Shown here: piece by piece, positions 1 through 9,717 of the stretch | How positions within the stretch are numbered: position 1 is the first letter of the stretch | Layout of the letters: every line of letters begins with the position of its first letter | Source: Adiantum capillus-veneris | Taxonomy: Eukaryota; Streptophyta; Polypodiopsida; Polypodiales; Pteridaceae | Reading direction: 5' to 3' | Assembly (NCBI GenBank): GCA_014529385.2 | Contig: CM043948.1 | Coordinates: 25,990,268 to 26,050,267 of the forward strand | DNA length: 60,000 nucleotides | The notes under the pieces: model-generated | Told to the model about the DNA's origin: nothing | The model's input: the letters and a program-made list of their open reading frames with translations, nothing else | The model's database searches: none | Made by a program: the position numbers and the translations under genes

Positions 1-1570
1 TTTGGGCAGCACGGGTCCACCCAAGAAGCGTGATAGTGTCTTTAATGTGTAAGTTGTTGTTGTACCCTCTTGTGACATTCCATTGTGAAAAACTATTATC
101 GGCGACTCGCAAATCTTCAAAAGGTACTGTGCTAGGGATGCATCCCTTCCACGATACTCTTGAGTCCGCCGTCAAAGGAAGTCATCCTTGTCAGCAATCC
201 AAGACTGCACATATCATGTCTGAGTAAGTGACACACACACACACACACACACAGTTACCATGAAGCTCTCATCCTGCAAAAAGAGGTTTTCCTGCCACAG
301 GTCCACAGATGTAGTTGACTCCTGACCTAAATGGTTAAACCAATCCTCCACTTCTTTGTGACTTGTTGATGGTCTTAGGCTTTGTCTTATTGCTTGGAAG
401 GTGGCTTCATCCGGTAGTGTCTCCTTGTATTTTTCAGCTTTCTCAAAGCATCTTCGGAGGCATTCCATTGGATTGCTGGATGTTTCCATTGCCTCATCAT
501 CGCTACTATCCTCTGAAACAAATACACTCCTCTCCTCTTGGATTCTAGAAATGATAGCCAGGGAGAAGTCCTCCCTTAAATAAAATATGCTTTGCACATC
601 ATGTAAAAAGATATAGGTCCTGTCTCCAATCCTGAACTCAGGCACAACAGGCAACATCATCTAAGCATGCTTCTCAGTGAAGTTACTGACATCCAAGGGT
701 AGTTTGATTTCTGTTGTTTGCACAGAGAGCATCTTACTTCTTTGAACTTCAATTGCCTCACCTCAAGGTTGATTGTATCTTCAACCTCCTCAACTTCTTG
801 TATGTGTGTTGTCTCCTTGCATTCTTCGTCTGGTGCTACGTCCTGCTCCTCTATCACCTCATCAGGATTCTGCATGAGGAATCCAAACAGGCTGTTTAGG
901 TAAATCATAAAGCCAAAGGATTCTTGAATAAGTTTGCACTCTTTTTGGTGCAAAGGGCAAGCTGAATGTCGGCAAGCAGGTGTTAATTCCCTATACTTCT
1001 TCAGTCCCTATCCTTTTTCACCGCAGTCATTTAAATGAACGACAGTCATACTGGGCAAAACAACTCTCCCTACCTACACCATCAGTTCAAATTGATCTCT
1101 ATAGGGCTGCAAGAATTCATTGTGCTGAGCTAGAGCTAAAAGGTCTTCAATATCAAATTTTGGGTTAAACATAGAATGAACTAGATCATATTTGTCCCCA
1201 GCACCATACGATGCTACAGAATCGAATAGCCTCTCATCAATTAAGGCTGGCTCTTCTACAGAAGGCACATCCTCTTTGGATTTACCTTTACTTGCACAAG
1301 GACTGCTTGCTGGGAGATCTGCATCATCTGAGAAGTCTATATTCCTCTTTCTTGTATTTTTCTTGACAAGTACTGTAGAGGGTGAGGGATACTCTTGGCC
1401 TGTCGACCTCTTTGACTCATCTTCAAAAATTGACTCTTTTTTATCAACGTCTTGACAAAAGTCAACAGTTCTTTTGGTAGAAACGTTAAGCAACTGAGCC
1501 TGTAAAGGTTGGAATCCTGGCACAAGCTCAGGGTCCGGTTTTAGTCTCTTCTGCCTACTGGACCTTAATC
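1..1570 (-). pseudogene. Unidentified split gene, 3' part, running off the left edge
   Basis: I do not recognise the product. Minus-strand open blocks lie at about 1550-1077, 975-657, 660-258 and 195-1. The first is Lys/Ser/acidic-rich and ends near a GTGTAGGTAGGG donor-like site. The second starts with a Cys/His cluster (CRHSACPLHQKEC) and continues acidic, with a second pair CSLC. The third has a run VSEDSSDDE and ends at ATG|GTAACT, a plausible donor, followed by a GT repeat and a TGTGCAG acceptor near 203. The last block reads on to base 1 with one apparent frameshift near 137. Blocks two and three overlap in different frames at 657-660, so at least one more frameshift is present. The Cys/His cluster suggests metal binding. 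It may be a decayed transposon gene or a host gene. Its 5' end would lie in or beyond the microsatellite field. Confidence 0.35.
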
Positions 1571-1600
1571 TTATTCATCAGGAAACAATGTCAAGTCTTT

Positions 1601-1654
<54 letters not shown>

Positions 1655-1697
1655 AAGCACACCAAAAAACACACAGAGACTCTCTCCCTCTCTCTCT

Positions 1698-2540
<843 letters not shown>

Positions 2541-2617
2541 GGAGAATGAGTGAGAGAGAGGGAGAGTGTCTATGTGTGTGTGTGTGTGTGTGCGTGTGTG
2601 TGTGTTTTGGTCTGCTT

Positions 2618-2658
<41 letters not shown>

Positions 2659-2717
2659 TCTATGTGTGTGTGTGTGTGTGTGTTATAGAGAAGGAGGAAT
2701 AGTGGAGACAGGGGGGA

Positions 2718-2756
<39 letters not shown>

Positions 2757-2771
2757 TTTCTGTTTCCTTTC

Positions 2772-2832
2772 ACTAACGGCGCGTGGAGGTGTATTTTAGG
2801 GTCAAAAAATTCTTTCACGCGCGCCGTTAGTA
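2772..2832. repeat. Inverted repeat ACTAACGGCGCGTG
   Basis: ACTAACGGCGCGTG at 2772-2785 pairs with CACGCGCGCCGTTAGT at 2816-2831, which has two extra bases. The spacer is about 30 bp. It is a diverged version of the 2465-2527 repeat (CTAACGGCGCG against CTAAAGGCGCG) and lies about 140 bp upstream of the H3-like gene's ATG. The base before the left arm makes it begin CACTA, which is suggestive only. Confidence 0.7.
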
Positions 2833-2870
2833 ATAGGATAAGTTTTGGTGAGAGACAGAGAGAGTTTTGG

Positions 2871-2955
<85 letters not shown>

Positions 2956-2973
2956 CTATTTTTATACAGAGGA

Positions 2974-3420
2974 ATGGATAGAACAAAGACCACTGCAAGG
3001 AAGGTGGGCAAGGGACCAGGGTTAGCAGCTAAGGCAAGTAGCAGATCTACAACCCCAAAGAAGAGACCTGGAAAACCAAGTAAAATTTTGAAAGGTCCAA
3101 GGATGAAGAAGTTACAGAGCTGCATGGGACTTTTCAGAGAAATCAGGAAGGCAGAAAAATGTGTTGATTTGTGCATACCAAAGCTTCCCTTTCAGAGGAT
3201 GGTGAGGTCCATTTGTGAAGAAGCTACGTGGGGCACTAAAAGGTGAAAGTGGTTGCATTGATGGCTCTACAAGAAGCAGCAGAGGACTTCCTGCTTGAGT
3301 ACTTTAGTGACATGACCATTGTAGCAGCCCATGCCCACAGGGTGACTGTAATGGACAAAGACAGCGAGACACTAAAAAGGGTAAGGTGGAGGTATGACAA
3401 ACTTCTGGTACCCAATGTCT
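2974..3420 (+). other. CENH3-like histone H3 domain of the fusion
   Basis: The tail MDRTKTTARK keeps R2, T3, K4, T6, R8 and K9 of canonical H3 but has Val at position 10. The alpha-N and alpha-1 part reads FREIRKAEK and then KLPFQRMVRSI, matching the H3 signature. After a one-base frameshift near 3240 the fold continues with ALQEAAEDFL, the form I associate with plant centromeric H3 (canonical H3 has ALQEASEAYL), and then HAHRVTVMDKD, the equivalent of HAKRVTIMPKD. The loop before alpha-2 contains a Trp and looks slightly longer than in H3, also CENH3-like. The region between tail and alpha-N is Lys/Arg/Pro-rich. Instead of ending after the fold as H3 does, the frame runs on into a long extension. 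Confidence 0.75.
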
Positions 3421-4740
3421 GCAGGGATAAGAACATGAGGGAAATTTTTCCATACCCCCCTGACCTATTGCCACAAGTCACAGTTGTAGATGTCACACAT
3501 GATGTTAATACAAGGGCAAGGGCAGAGACGGTTGCTCGCCAAACAGAAGACATGAGTGAAGCAGAACTTAAGGAGAAAATGAAAGTAGCAGTGGAGTCCC
3601 AGAGGCAAAGAGAATGCAATGTGACCCTATCCATAGATGCAAGCAACAAAGATACTCTACTTTCAATGAAGGATGGTTTGCTTGCAGAGATACCATTTAT
3701 AGATGGAGCTAGAAAGCTGGCTCTGGATACAGTGGACATAAATATATTGCTGGATCCAGATGCTCAGATATCAGATACAATTATCTACGTTTGTCTTAAG
3801 TAAGTTTTAATATTTTTCTAACTTTGAAAACTCAAATGATAGGTGTACTAACTCAGGTACACTCCCTGCAGTTTGATCAAAAGTCAACTTCCACCGCACA
3901 CCCACACGAAGGTGTTTCTTCTTGATCCATAAATGTCTGCGGTTATTAGACAAAAGAACAGTCCATCTGGCACATTCGAGAGTTGGTTTCTCCAATGTGC
4001 TATGTTGAAAGTAACTGTCATCATCTTTCCTTATGAGAACAACCATCACTGAAGTCTCATATGCCTTGATGTTGAGCAGCCAGCGGTGTGGGTGTTCAAT
4101 TCAATAAAAGGAACCCACCCTAAAATTAGGTTGTAAGTGTTATGTATCAGAAAGTGTTTCTTATAGATATCCATGTAAATTTGAAAGCCTCAAGCTCTGG
4201 TACTCCTTTGTGTAGTTGTGTAAAGAGATTATTGCTTGCTTATGGCAAGCTATGTGGAAGGTATGAACTATACAAGGCCCCAATCAAAGATGTGCATGTA
4301 CCAAATAAAATCGATGCAACTTCTTGCGGCTGGAGATGTCTTCTCCATGCAGAATATGTCCAGCAAAGCTACTTTGCATTAAAACCTTTCATGACTAAGG
4401 TAACCATTTGGCAATGCATTCGGTCAATTTTGGTTTTCTTTATACAATACTTCTCACCATGTGGTCTTTCAATTTTGCAGAGTGCTGTGCAAAACTACAC
4501 ATATGATTATTTGCAAAGATATCGGGCAAGTCTAATACAACACCTGCTCACTATGTCAAACCCTAGAGAAGCTGAAGATAGCTGCTTGTACGACCGCACA
4601 ATTGATATGATAATACATGATGAGCCACCACGAAAAGCCCCTGCATCAGATACAGTGGAATCACAATGGGCCGAGAGGGTCATACCAGCCAAAGATGAAA
4701 GGGCTGAGGATGAAGAAAGGCCAAATGAGGCTATGCAAGG
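3421..4740 (+). other. Linker and Ulp1/SENP-like C48 protease domain of the fusion
   Basis: After the histone fold there are about 100 residues with no family I recognise. Then ISDTIIYVCLK near 3765-3799 resembles the substrate-side start of Ulp1 domains. Exon 2 carries ENNHH followed by TGA (4050-4052) and SLICLD, which is the family's His-Trp motif with Trp changed to stop. VWVFNSIKG follows; the usual catalytic Asp of the D-S-L motif is Asn here (4098-4100). Exon 3 has VPNKIDATSCGW, with the nucleophile Cys at 4325-4327, but Lys where the oxyanion-hole Gln is expected. Family members cleave SUMO or similar tags from proteins. Here only His and Cys of the active site are in place, so activity is doubtful even apart from the stop. 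Confidence 0.65.
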
Positions 4741-4747
4741 TGCTAGT

Positions 4748-5118
4748 GTACACAAGCAGAGGGGCTTATGGAGGAGACAATGAAAGAGCTAAGTAGGCCA
4801 GTGGAGGAGCCAAAAAAGACCATGGAGGAAACCCTGGATGAGGCAAGGATGGATGAGGAAAGCAAGCCTATGGATGAGGCAATCTGGCCAATGGAGGAGC
4901 CCCAAAAGGATATGGATAATGCAAGCCGACCAACGGAGGGAGAGGAAAAGACCTTGGAGGAAACCCTGGATGAGGAAGAAAGAGCCATGGGGGAGACCCT
5001 TGATGAAAATGGGAACGATGACTACGACGATGAAGCTAAAGCAGAGGATAGAAACAACGACAACAACACTATAGAGACCCAGTATGGACCCTTGCTACCT
5101 GTAGATATGGTTGTTCTG
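4748..5118 (+). other. Acidic Met-Glu/Asp repeat region of the fusion
   Basis: About 115 residues built from short imperfect units such as MEETLDEA, MDEA, MEEPQKDMD and LEETLDEEE, ending in Asp/Asn-rich sequence. It follows the protease part after a one-base frame change near the GAGGGG run at about 4759-4764. Regions like this in chromatin proteins often bind histones, which would fit the N-terminal fold, but that is inference. The exon ends at a GTAATG donor (5119). Confidence 0.6.
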
Positions 5119-5190
5119 GTAATGTCTATTCAAGTATGGAAACATATGTTCAGCTTCTAACTACTTATATGTACTTGTCAACTTTTACAG

Positions 5191-5760
5191 AGGTTGATTA
5201 TCTTGGACATCAATGGATTGCTGCTAATGCGCGTGCCTCTGGGTATAGCAGACACCTTCGAGGATTTGCAAACATTTCGGATGGGTACTTGTCGAGTTGT
5301 GGTTGTGGTTCATCCAGGAACAAAAGAATTTATTCAGTTTCTTCTTTCGAACTTCAGAGTTGCCGTATGGTCTTCAATGCAAAGGCAAAACTTGTCACCA
5401 CTAGTTATAATAGTTTGCGGTGTATGCGGTGCTGATACGGCAGATTTTGCCTTTTTTCATGATCAAAGAAAATGCGTTACCGTCAAGGGCCACTACCACC
5501 CTAAAAAACCACACTTACCTCTTTTGTACAAACCATTCAGCCAAATCGATGTACCCTTTGATGCAAATAATACACTACTGATTGATGATACTCTTGAAAA
5601 GGGAGACCTAAATCCACCAGGAACAACTATCTCACCACCCTCTTTTGAGGGGCATACCTTTGATTTTTACCTTGAAGAAATTTTGATTCCATACTTACAG
5701 AAATTGTATCTCAGTCCATTGTTCACGGACGAGTTTGTACTTTCTAATGAATTAAGATGA
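5191..5760 (+). other. FCP1/NIF-type HAD phosphatase-like domain of the fusion
   Basis: The exon opens with RLIILDINGLLLM, equivalent to the LDxDxT motif of FCP1/SCP phosphatases. The nucleophile Asp is present and the second Asp is Asn, a form I recall in a plant subgroup (LDLNGLL). Next come HPGTKEFIQFLLSNF and AVWSSM (the family's motif II Ser region), a HDQRKC stretch, and LLIDDTLEKGDLNPPGTTI, matching the family's DDSPYKALLNPP block. The frame ends naturally at TGA 5758-5760 after about 190 residues, near the usual domain length. Family members remove phosphate from Ser/Thr, for example on the RNA polymerase II tail. Loss of the second Asp normally weakens or abolishes catalysis. Confidence 0.7.
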
Positions 5761-5790
5761 CTCTTCTATCATGTCTTTGTCTTGCCTAAC

Positions 5791-5825
<35 letters not shown>

Positions 5826-6081
5826 TGGCAATGGCTAAAGAAATGTATTTCAAGGACACTTATATTCACAGACCACAATTGACAAATGAGCTGAAAAAAA
5901 CTTCATGTATTGAAAGTCATTTGATACACTTGGGTTCACAAGAATCTCTGTTACATTGACACTATTTCAACCCGACCATCCAACTCTTTGCACAAAATAT
6001 CTTTCTCCCTACGCCGCATCAGTTTACGGCCAACTAGGAAAAAGGAAAAATATAAAAGGTCCTTGTCCATTGACTCTTCAA
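5761..6081. other. Spacer with GA repeat between convergent genes
   Basis: Contains a (GA)16 tract at about 5791-5822 and otherwise unremarkable sequence. It separates the 3' end of the plus-strand fusion gene from the 3' end of the minus-strand gene at 6082, so the two genes converge. No convincing coding sequence seen. Confidence 0.6.
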
Positions 6082-7390
6082 TTATGTCGTGCCGCAACTG
6101 CAGAAGACTGCATCCCTTATTGTAACCACCAACATTAGGCCATGCTCTTTATCAAACACTTCCACATCCACAGCAGGATTATCTTCCAGACCTGCAGAAA
6201 CCTGGTCCATAGGAATGTACTTACCTATGAGCATTTGTGATCGCATATACCAAAAGGAGACTAATAGTGATTGGCTTGCAATCATGTAGTTGACAACTAG
6301 AGTTTCAAGCGCGACCTCGCACCGTATGCCAATCTCTTCCTTTACATACCATCCTCTGTCAAGAAGTTTGTCACAGGATGACTGCTGAAATGACTTACAC
6401 ATGAACATAGTTTTCGTAACACGTATATTGTAGTTATGAAACAACTCTATGAACAGTGCAGCAGGACAAAAGTTTGCAATTCTAACAAGTTTGGTGGGAA
6501 TAGAGCTACGTAAAGACCTCTGTATATCCTTGTAGAGCTTACTTCGCATTGCCTCCACCATTGTTTCCTCAGGAACTGGCCAGTCCACAGTGTTCCAGTC
6601 GGTTGGCAGAGAAACTTTCACCAACATGCCATTCTTATTCCTTGGCCAGAGTTGGTAGAAGTGGTCATAGAAAAATATTCCTTCATCAGCTAGGCTTTTG
6701 TTGGTTCTCCCTGAATACTGTAGAGAACCAATGTGGGCATGAACAACAAGGAAGAAGCCTATTATGCACTCCACAGGCTCCCATTGCTCATAAGAAGAGG
6801 GATAAATGATCTGCAAAATATATAACAAGAGTTAAACTAAGAGTATCAATAAGTGAAAATGACAAATCTAATGTAGTTGAGATGTGAAGAATGGAGCCAT
6901 TGCTCATAAGAAGAGGGATTAACGTTGCAAAATATATAACAAAAGTTAAATTGAGAGTATCAATAAGTGAAATGACAAGTCAAATGCAGTTGAAATGTGA
7001 AGAATACTTACAATTGCAACGTGGTTGATGTATATCCCACACATTTCCACCGTTTGCTATCATGTCTGGATGGGTAAATACATGTTGAACAAGAACTTCC
7101 TTTACAGATCTTTTGCCGATTTCAACTTTGAAATCCAACACTCTGGCCTTCCATGCTAAGCGGTAAACATTGATAGCACTAGACCTCTTGCCTCTTCTTG
7201 GTTGCATGAGGACCCATGAACCTTTGTTTATCCTTTGTCCAACCCATTGGTTCTCTGCACTTATTGAAGTTAATATTGTAATTGATGATATGCTACTACT
7301 TGGCCTTCTAGGCAAAGTGCAGGTGTTGCTAGTTGGTGTGAGAGACCATAAACACCTAGAGCTTCTTCGTCGGGAAGAAGTGGAAGCCAT
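6082..7390 (-). CDS. Unidentified two-exon protein
   Basis: I do not recognise this protein. The ATG at 7390 opens a Ser/Arg-rich N-terminus (MASTSSRRRSSR), followed by about 100 residues with WVGQRINKGSWVLMQPRRGK and HVFTHPDM. A good donor, GTAAGT, lies at about 7013 in the minus-strand sense. The second block runs from about 6813, after a TTTTGCAG acceptor, to a TAA at 6082. It has about 240 residues including SYEQWEPVECIIGFF, VSLPTDWNTVDWPVPEE and CKSFQQSSCDKLLDRGW. Donor and acceptor phases do not agree as they stand, which may be explained by the intron-exon duplication described separately. No membrane segment or known catalytic motif is evident. It could be a partner gene of the fusion locus on the same element, or an ordinary host gene. 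Confidence 0.4.
6779..7013 (-). repeat. Tandem duplication of an intron-exon junction
   Basis: The stretch starting CCATTGCTCATAAGAAGAGG at about 6781 recurs at about 6898, and the following roughly 110 bp (ATATATAACA, GAGTATCAATAAGTG, TGTGAAGAAT) match with scattered changes. It duplicates the intron plus the first bases of the downstream exon of the minus-strand gene. The upstream copy has lost the clean TTTTGCAG acceptor (TTTTGCAACG in the minus sense), so splicing should use the copy nearer the second exon. Confidence 0.75.
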
Positions 7391-8220
7391 AGCTCTTAGA
7401 GAAAAGATTTAGTGGAGGGAGATTCACTTTGAAAGCATCCTAATGGAGGGAAAGTGTTTTACAATTCCAATATCTTGTGCGGGCTTAATGGTCACCCTCC
7501 AGTACATTAATGACCATAAGAGAATATCAGTAGTGGGACCACACATGCACCTAACAGCTCGGTAAAAGAAAAGAAGTTACCATGCCACAATCCTAGATTC
7601 ATGAAAGTTTTTAAAATATTTCCTATTTCTTGAGTCTTTCCACGTATTTTTCTATGTAACGTAGCCCTCAAGCTCATTGGATGCGCTCTATTTTCTCTCT
7701 CTTTCATATGGCCCTCCAAATGACCTTCGAAATTTCCTAATGATGAGGGTAACCTAGCTAGGGGCTTAACATGTGTCCTACTTGCCCCTTGGGCAAGGGG
7801 TGATCTTTGGGAGAGAGAGTGGTCAAGCTACCACCCCCCCTTCTTGCATGGCTCGCCCCCTCCTTGTAGGGATTCATTTTGACTTTTGTGCCACCTCAAG
7901 CCCCTCAACCTCGGGCCTAGTTCTCACCACAATCTTGGCCCTTAAGCTCCTCAAGCTTGGGCTGGGTTCTCACCTCAAGTACACCCCTAGCATCTGAAGC
8001 ATGACAAGCACCTCAAGAATCTCAATCATCAAGCACCTCGAGCATCTCAAGCATCTCAGTCATCAGGCATGACAAGCACCTCAATCTTGGGTTGGGTTCC
8101 CACCTAAAGCACAGCCCTCACTTACCTAAGGTCAAATGACTTTTAACACTAACTATTGGAAGTCTTCAATGAAGCTAACCCTAAGGCCTTTATTCTCCAT
8201 TGGTTAGCCTTGCTCTTTGA
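7391..8220. other. Non-coding stretch with CTCAAGC short repeats
   Basis: From about 7740 to 8110 the sequence is pyrimidine-rich and repeats short phrases such as CTCAAGC, GCACCTCAAG and AGCATCTCAA in irregular order, a decayed minisatellite. 7391-7740 shows nothing recognisable. It would include the promoter of the minus-strand gene starting at 7390. Confidence 0.5.
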
Positions 8221-8225
8221 TAGAC

Positions 8226-8832
8226 TGTTAACACTCACGGCTCACGGACACCCTATTACCTACGACGGACGTTGTAACCTACGGCGGACATTGTATTATT
8301 TATTTGGTAGAGTCAGGTACCGGGCTTATCGGTCCAATAGGAAAAGGGTAAGAGTGATCGCCGATGAGAGGCGCACTCTACCTGGAACATTCAAGGGATT
8401 AGTTGGCTAAGCATGGGTGCCCAAGTGTGAATGGGGCGAGCTCATATAAAAGTCAACTAAACCTAAAATTCACTCATTCTCTCATTTGTGCAATAGAAGA
8501 GTGCTCTTGCTCCATCTCCATCTCCATCTTCTTCTTCTTCACCTCCTTGTGTGTGTGTGTGTGTGTGTGTATGTGAGAGAGAGAGAGAGAGAGAGTGGGC
8601 GATCGAGCATTACGAAGGCACGACGGTGGTGAAGCGATTGAGCGCGGCGTAGCGACGTCTCCTTCTTCTTCACGGCGAGGAATCCTCCATGAAGCAAGCG
8701 CAGAGCAGTGAGTGACACACCATCGCCTTCTTTGAGCTTACTAGTTTAGGCTTGTGTTCTTGGAGCCATTTGTGGCTCTCACACGGTGTATCGGAAAGTT
8801 CCTTGCATTGACACGTGCGACATACGCGCACA
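8226..8832 (+). repeat. E1 5' LTR
   Basis: 607 bp, TG...CA ends. A TATA box CATATAAAAG lies at about 8443-8452 with the transcript start expected about 30 bp downstream. It contains CT/GT/GA microsatellite (8551-8596) that differs in length from the 3' LTR copy. The partner is 16664-17259. Confidence 0.9.
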
Positions 8833-8836
8833 TTTT

Positions 8837-8904
8837 TGGCGCCGTTGCCGGGGATCGAACCCGGGTCACCCGCATGACAAGCGGGAATACTTACCACTAT
8901 ACAC
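8837..8904 (-). pseudogene. tRNA-Asp (GTC) sequence copied into the PBS region
   Basis: The complement of this stretch reads from the tRNA's D arm (GTATAGTGGTAAGTATTCCC) through the anticodon loop TTGTCAT (anticodon GTC), the T arm GGGTTCGATCCCC, and the acceptor 3' strand, ending GGCGCCA, which includes the non-encoded CCA. Only about the first nine tRNA bases are missing. The first 18 bases (TGGCGCCGTTGCCGGGGA) are a perfect tRNA-Asp primer-binding site. The CCA and the position right after the 5' LTR show that it came from the primer tRNA during reverse transcription rather than from a tRNA gene. Confidence 0.9.
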
Positions 8905-8909
8905 AGTTT

Positions 8910-8927
8910 TGGCGCCACTGCCGGGGA
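8910..8927 (+). promoter_or_regulatory. Second, imperfect tRNA-Asp primer-binding site of E1
   Basis: TGGCGCCACTGCCGGGGA differs from the perfect site at 8837 by two bases. It lies just beyond the copied tRNA, so it is probably the original binding site, pushed inward when the tRNA sequence was inserted. Confidence 0.75.
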
Positions 8928-9717
8928 ATGCCGTGCATTAAGCTCGAGTAGCACTCTGTGCTTCTCCGTGGTGCAATTTCAATTATAGGAAAGGTAAGGA
9001 AGGAGTGTGTGTGTGTGTGTTGAGAAGAGGGATTTGGTGTTATACTGTGTGTTTTTTTTATTAATGGATTTTTCAAAGGTTCTGTGTTTATTCTCTGTGT
9101 ATTAAGGTAGTTAGTTTTCTTTGTTAATAGAGATTTCAAAGGTTCTGTGTTTATTCTCTGTGTATTAAGGTAGTTAGTTTTCTTTGTACAGTAAGTAGGA
9201 AGTAGATTAGTGAGAGTTAATAGAGTGTGTTAGTGTGTAAGAGTAGGTGTATTAGTTAGAAGTAGGTAGATAGTGTGTGTGTGTGTGTGCTCTCGCGCAG
9301 GCCGCGGCGACCTTATCCTAAAAAAAAAATTAAAAAAATAAAAAAAAATTTAAAGGTAGGACCGGGATCGGGAATATCTCCCAGACCCAAGCCCAAGCTC
9401 ACGCTCAGGCCTAGGCCTCAGTCGCCTTTAAAAAAAACGAATTTTAGCTTCACACATAGCTAAAAATTGATTTTTTGAGGACCAACGGAATGTTAAATGT
9501 CCGAAAATTGTGTTGTAAAGCACACAACAACCCCTTAAGTGATACGCTCGTTTTCAGCTATCACACACTTCAATCAAAAAAAACAAACATTAAAAAACAT
9601 TCAAAAAACATCAAAAACAAGAAAAAATCAAGTAGAAAATGGGGTGCAAAACACCCACAAAACAATGCAAGTAACCTTTGAGGGTAGTTGCTGACACTTG
9701 TAGGGCACCCAAAGCAC
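8928..9717 (+). other. E1 leader with tandem duplication
   Basis: Untranslated leader between the binding site and Gag. A unit of about 63 bp (TTTCAAAGGTTCTGTGTTTA ... AGTTAGTTTTCTTTG) occurs twice, at about 9061-9123 and 9124-9187. Short GT and A-rich runs follow. No coding sequence seen. Confidence 0.65.

Larger units (their letters stand above)
2974..5760 (+). pseudogene. Histone H3/CENH3-like - Ulp1 protease-like - acidic repeat - FCP1-like fusion gene, disabled copy
   Basis: One spliced gene model covers the whole region. Exons are 2974-3799, 3950-4132, 4216-4399, 4481-5118 and 5191-5760. The introns start GTAAGT, GTAAGT, GTAACC and GTAATG and end TTAG, TGTAG, TTGCAG and TTACAG, and every junction keeps the frame. 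Domain order is histone fold, linker, C48-type protease, acidic repeats, FCP1/HAD phosphatase. The in-phase splicing is what argues for one polypeptide rather than chance neighbours. Lesions are a frameshift near 3237-3246 inside the histone fold, a TGA at 4050-4052 where the protease family has Trp, and a frameshift near 4760 in a G run. The ATG at 2974 is chosen because it gives the H3 start MDRTKTTARK. I know of no such domain combination. It may be cargo or machinery of a mobile element, since the GGCGCG repeats lie just upstream. Most likely a decayed copy of a real gene. Confidence 0.6.

Noticed and set aside
3230-3250. Programmed -1 frameshift in the histone part
   Set aside because: ACTAAAAGGTGA is not a good slippery heptamer, and the gene has other lesions, so a simple indel is more likely.
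3236-3739. Minus-strand frame of 167 codons over the histone region
   Set aside because: It shadows the plus-strand histone and linker frame and contains no motif. The plus strand carries H3 signatures.
3807-4049. Minus-strand frame of 80 codons
   Set aside because: The plus strand here is an intron followed by the exon with the His-Trp-like motif of the Ulp1 domain, with matching splice phases.
8837-8904. A functional tRNA-Asp gene
   Set aside because: The first nine or so bases of the tRNA are missing, the CCA is encoded, and it lies at the primer-binding site of an LTR element.
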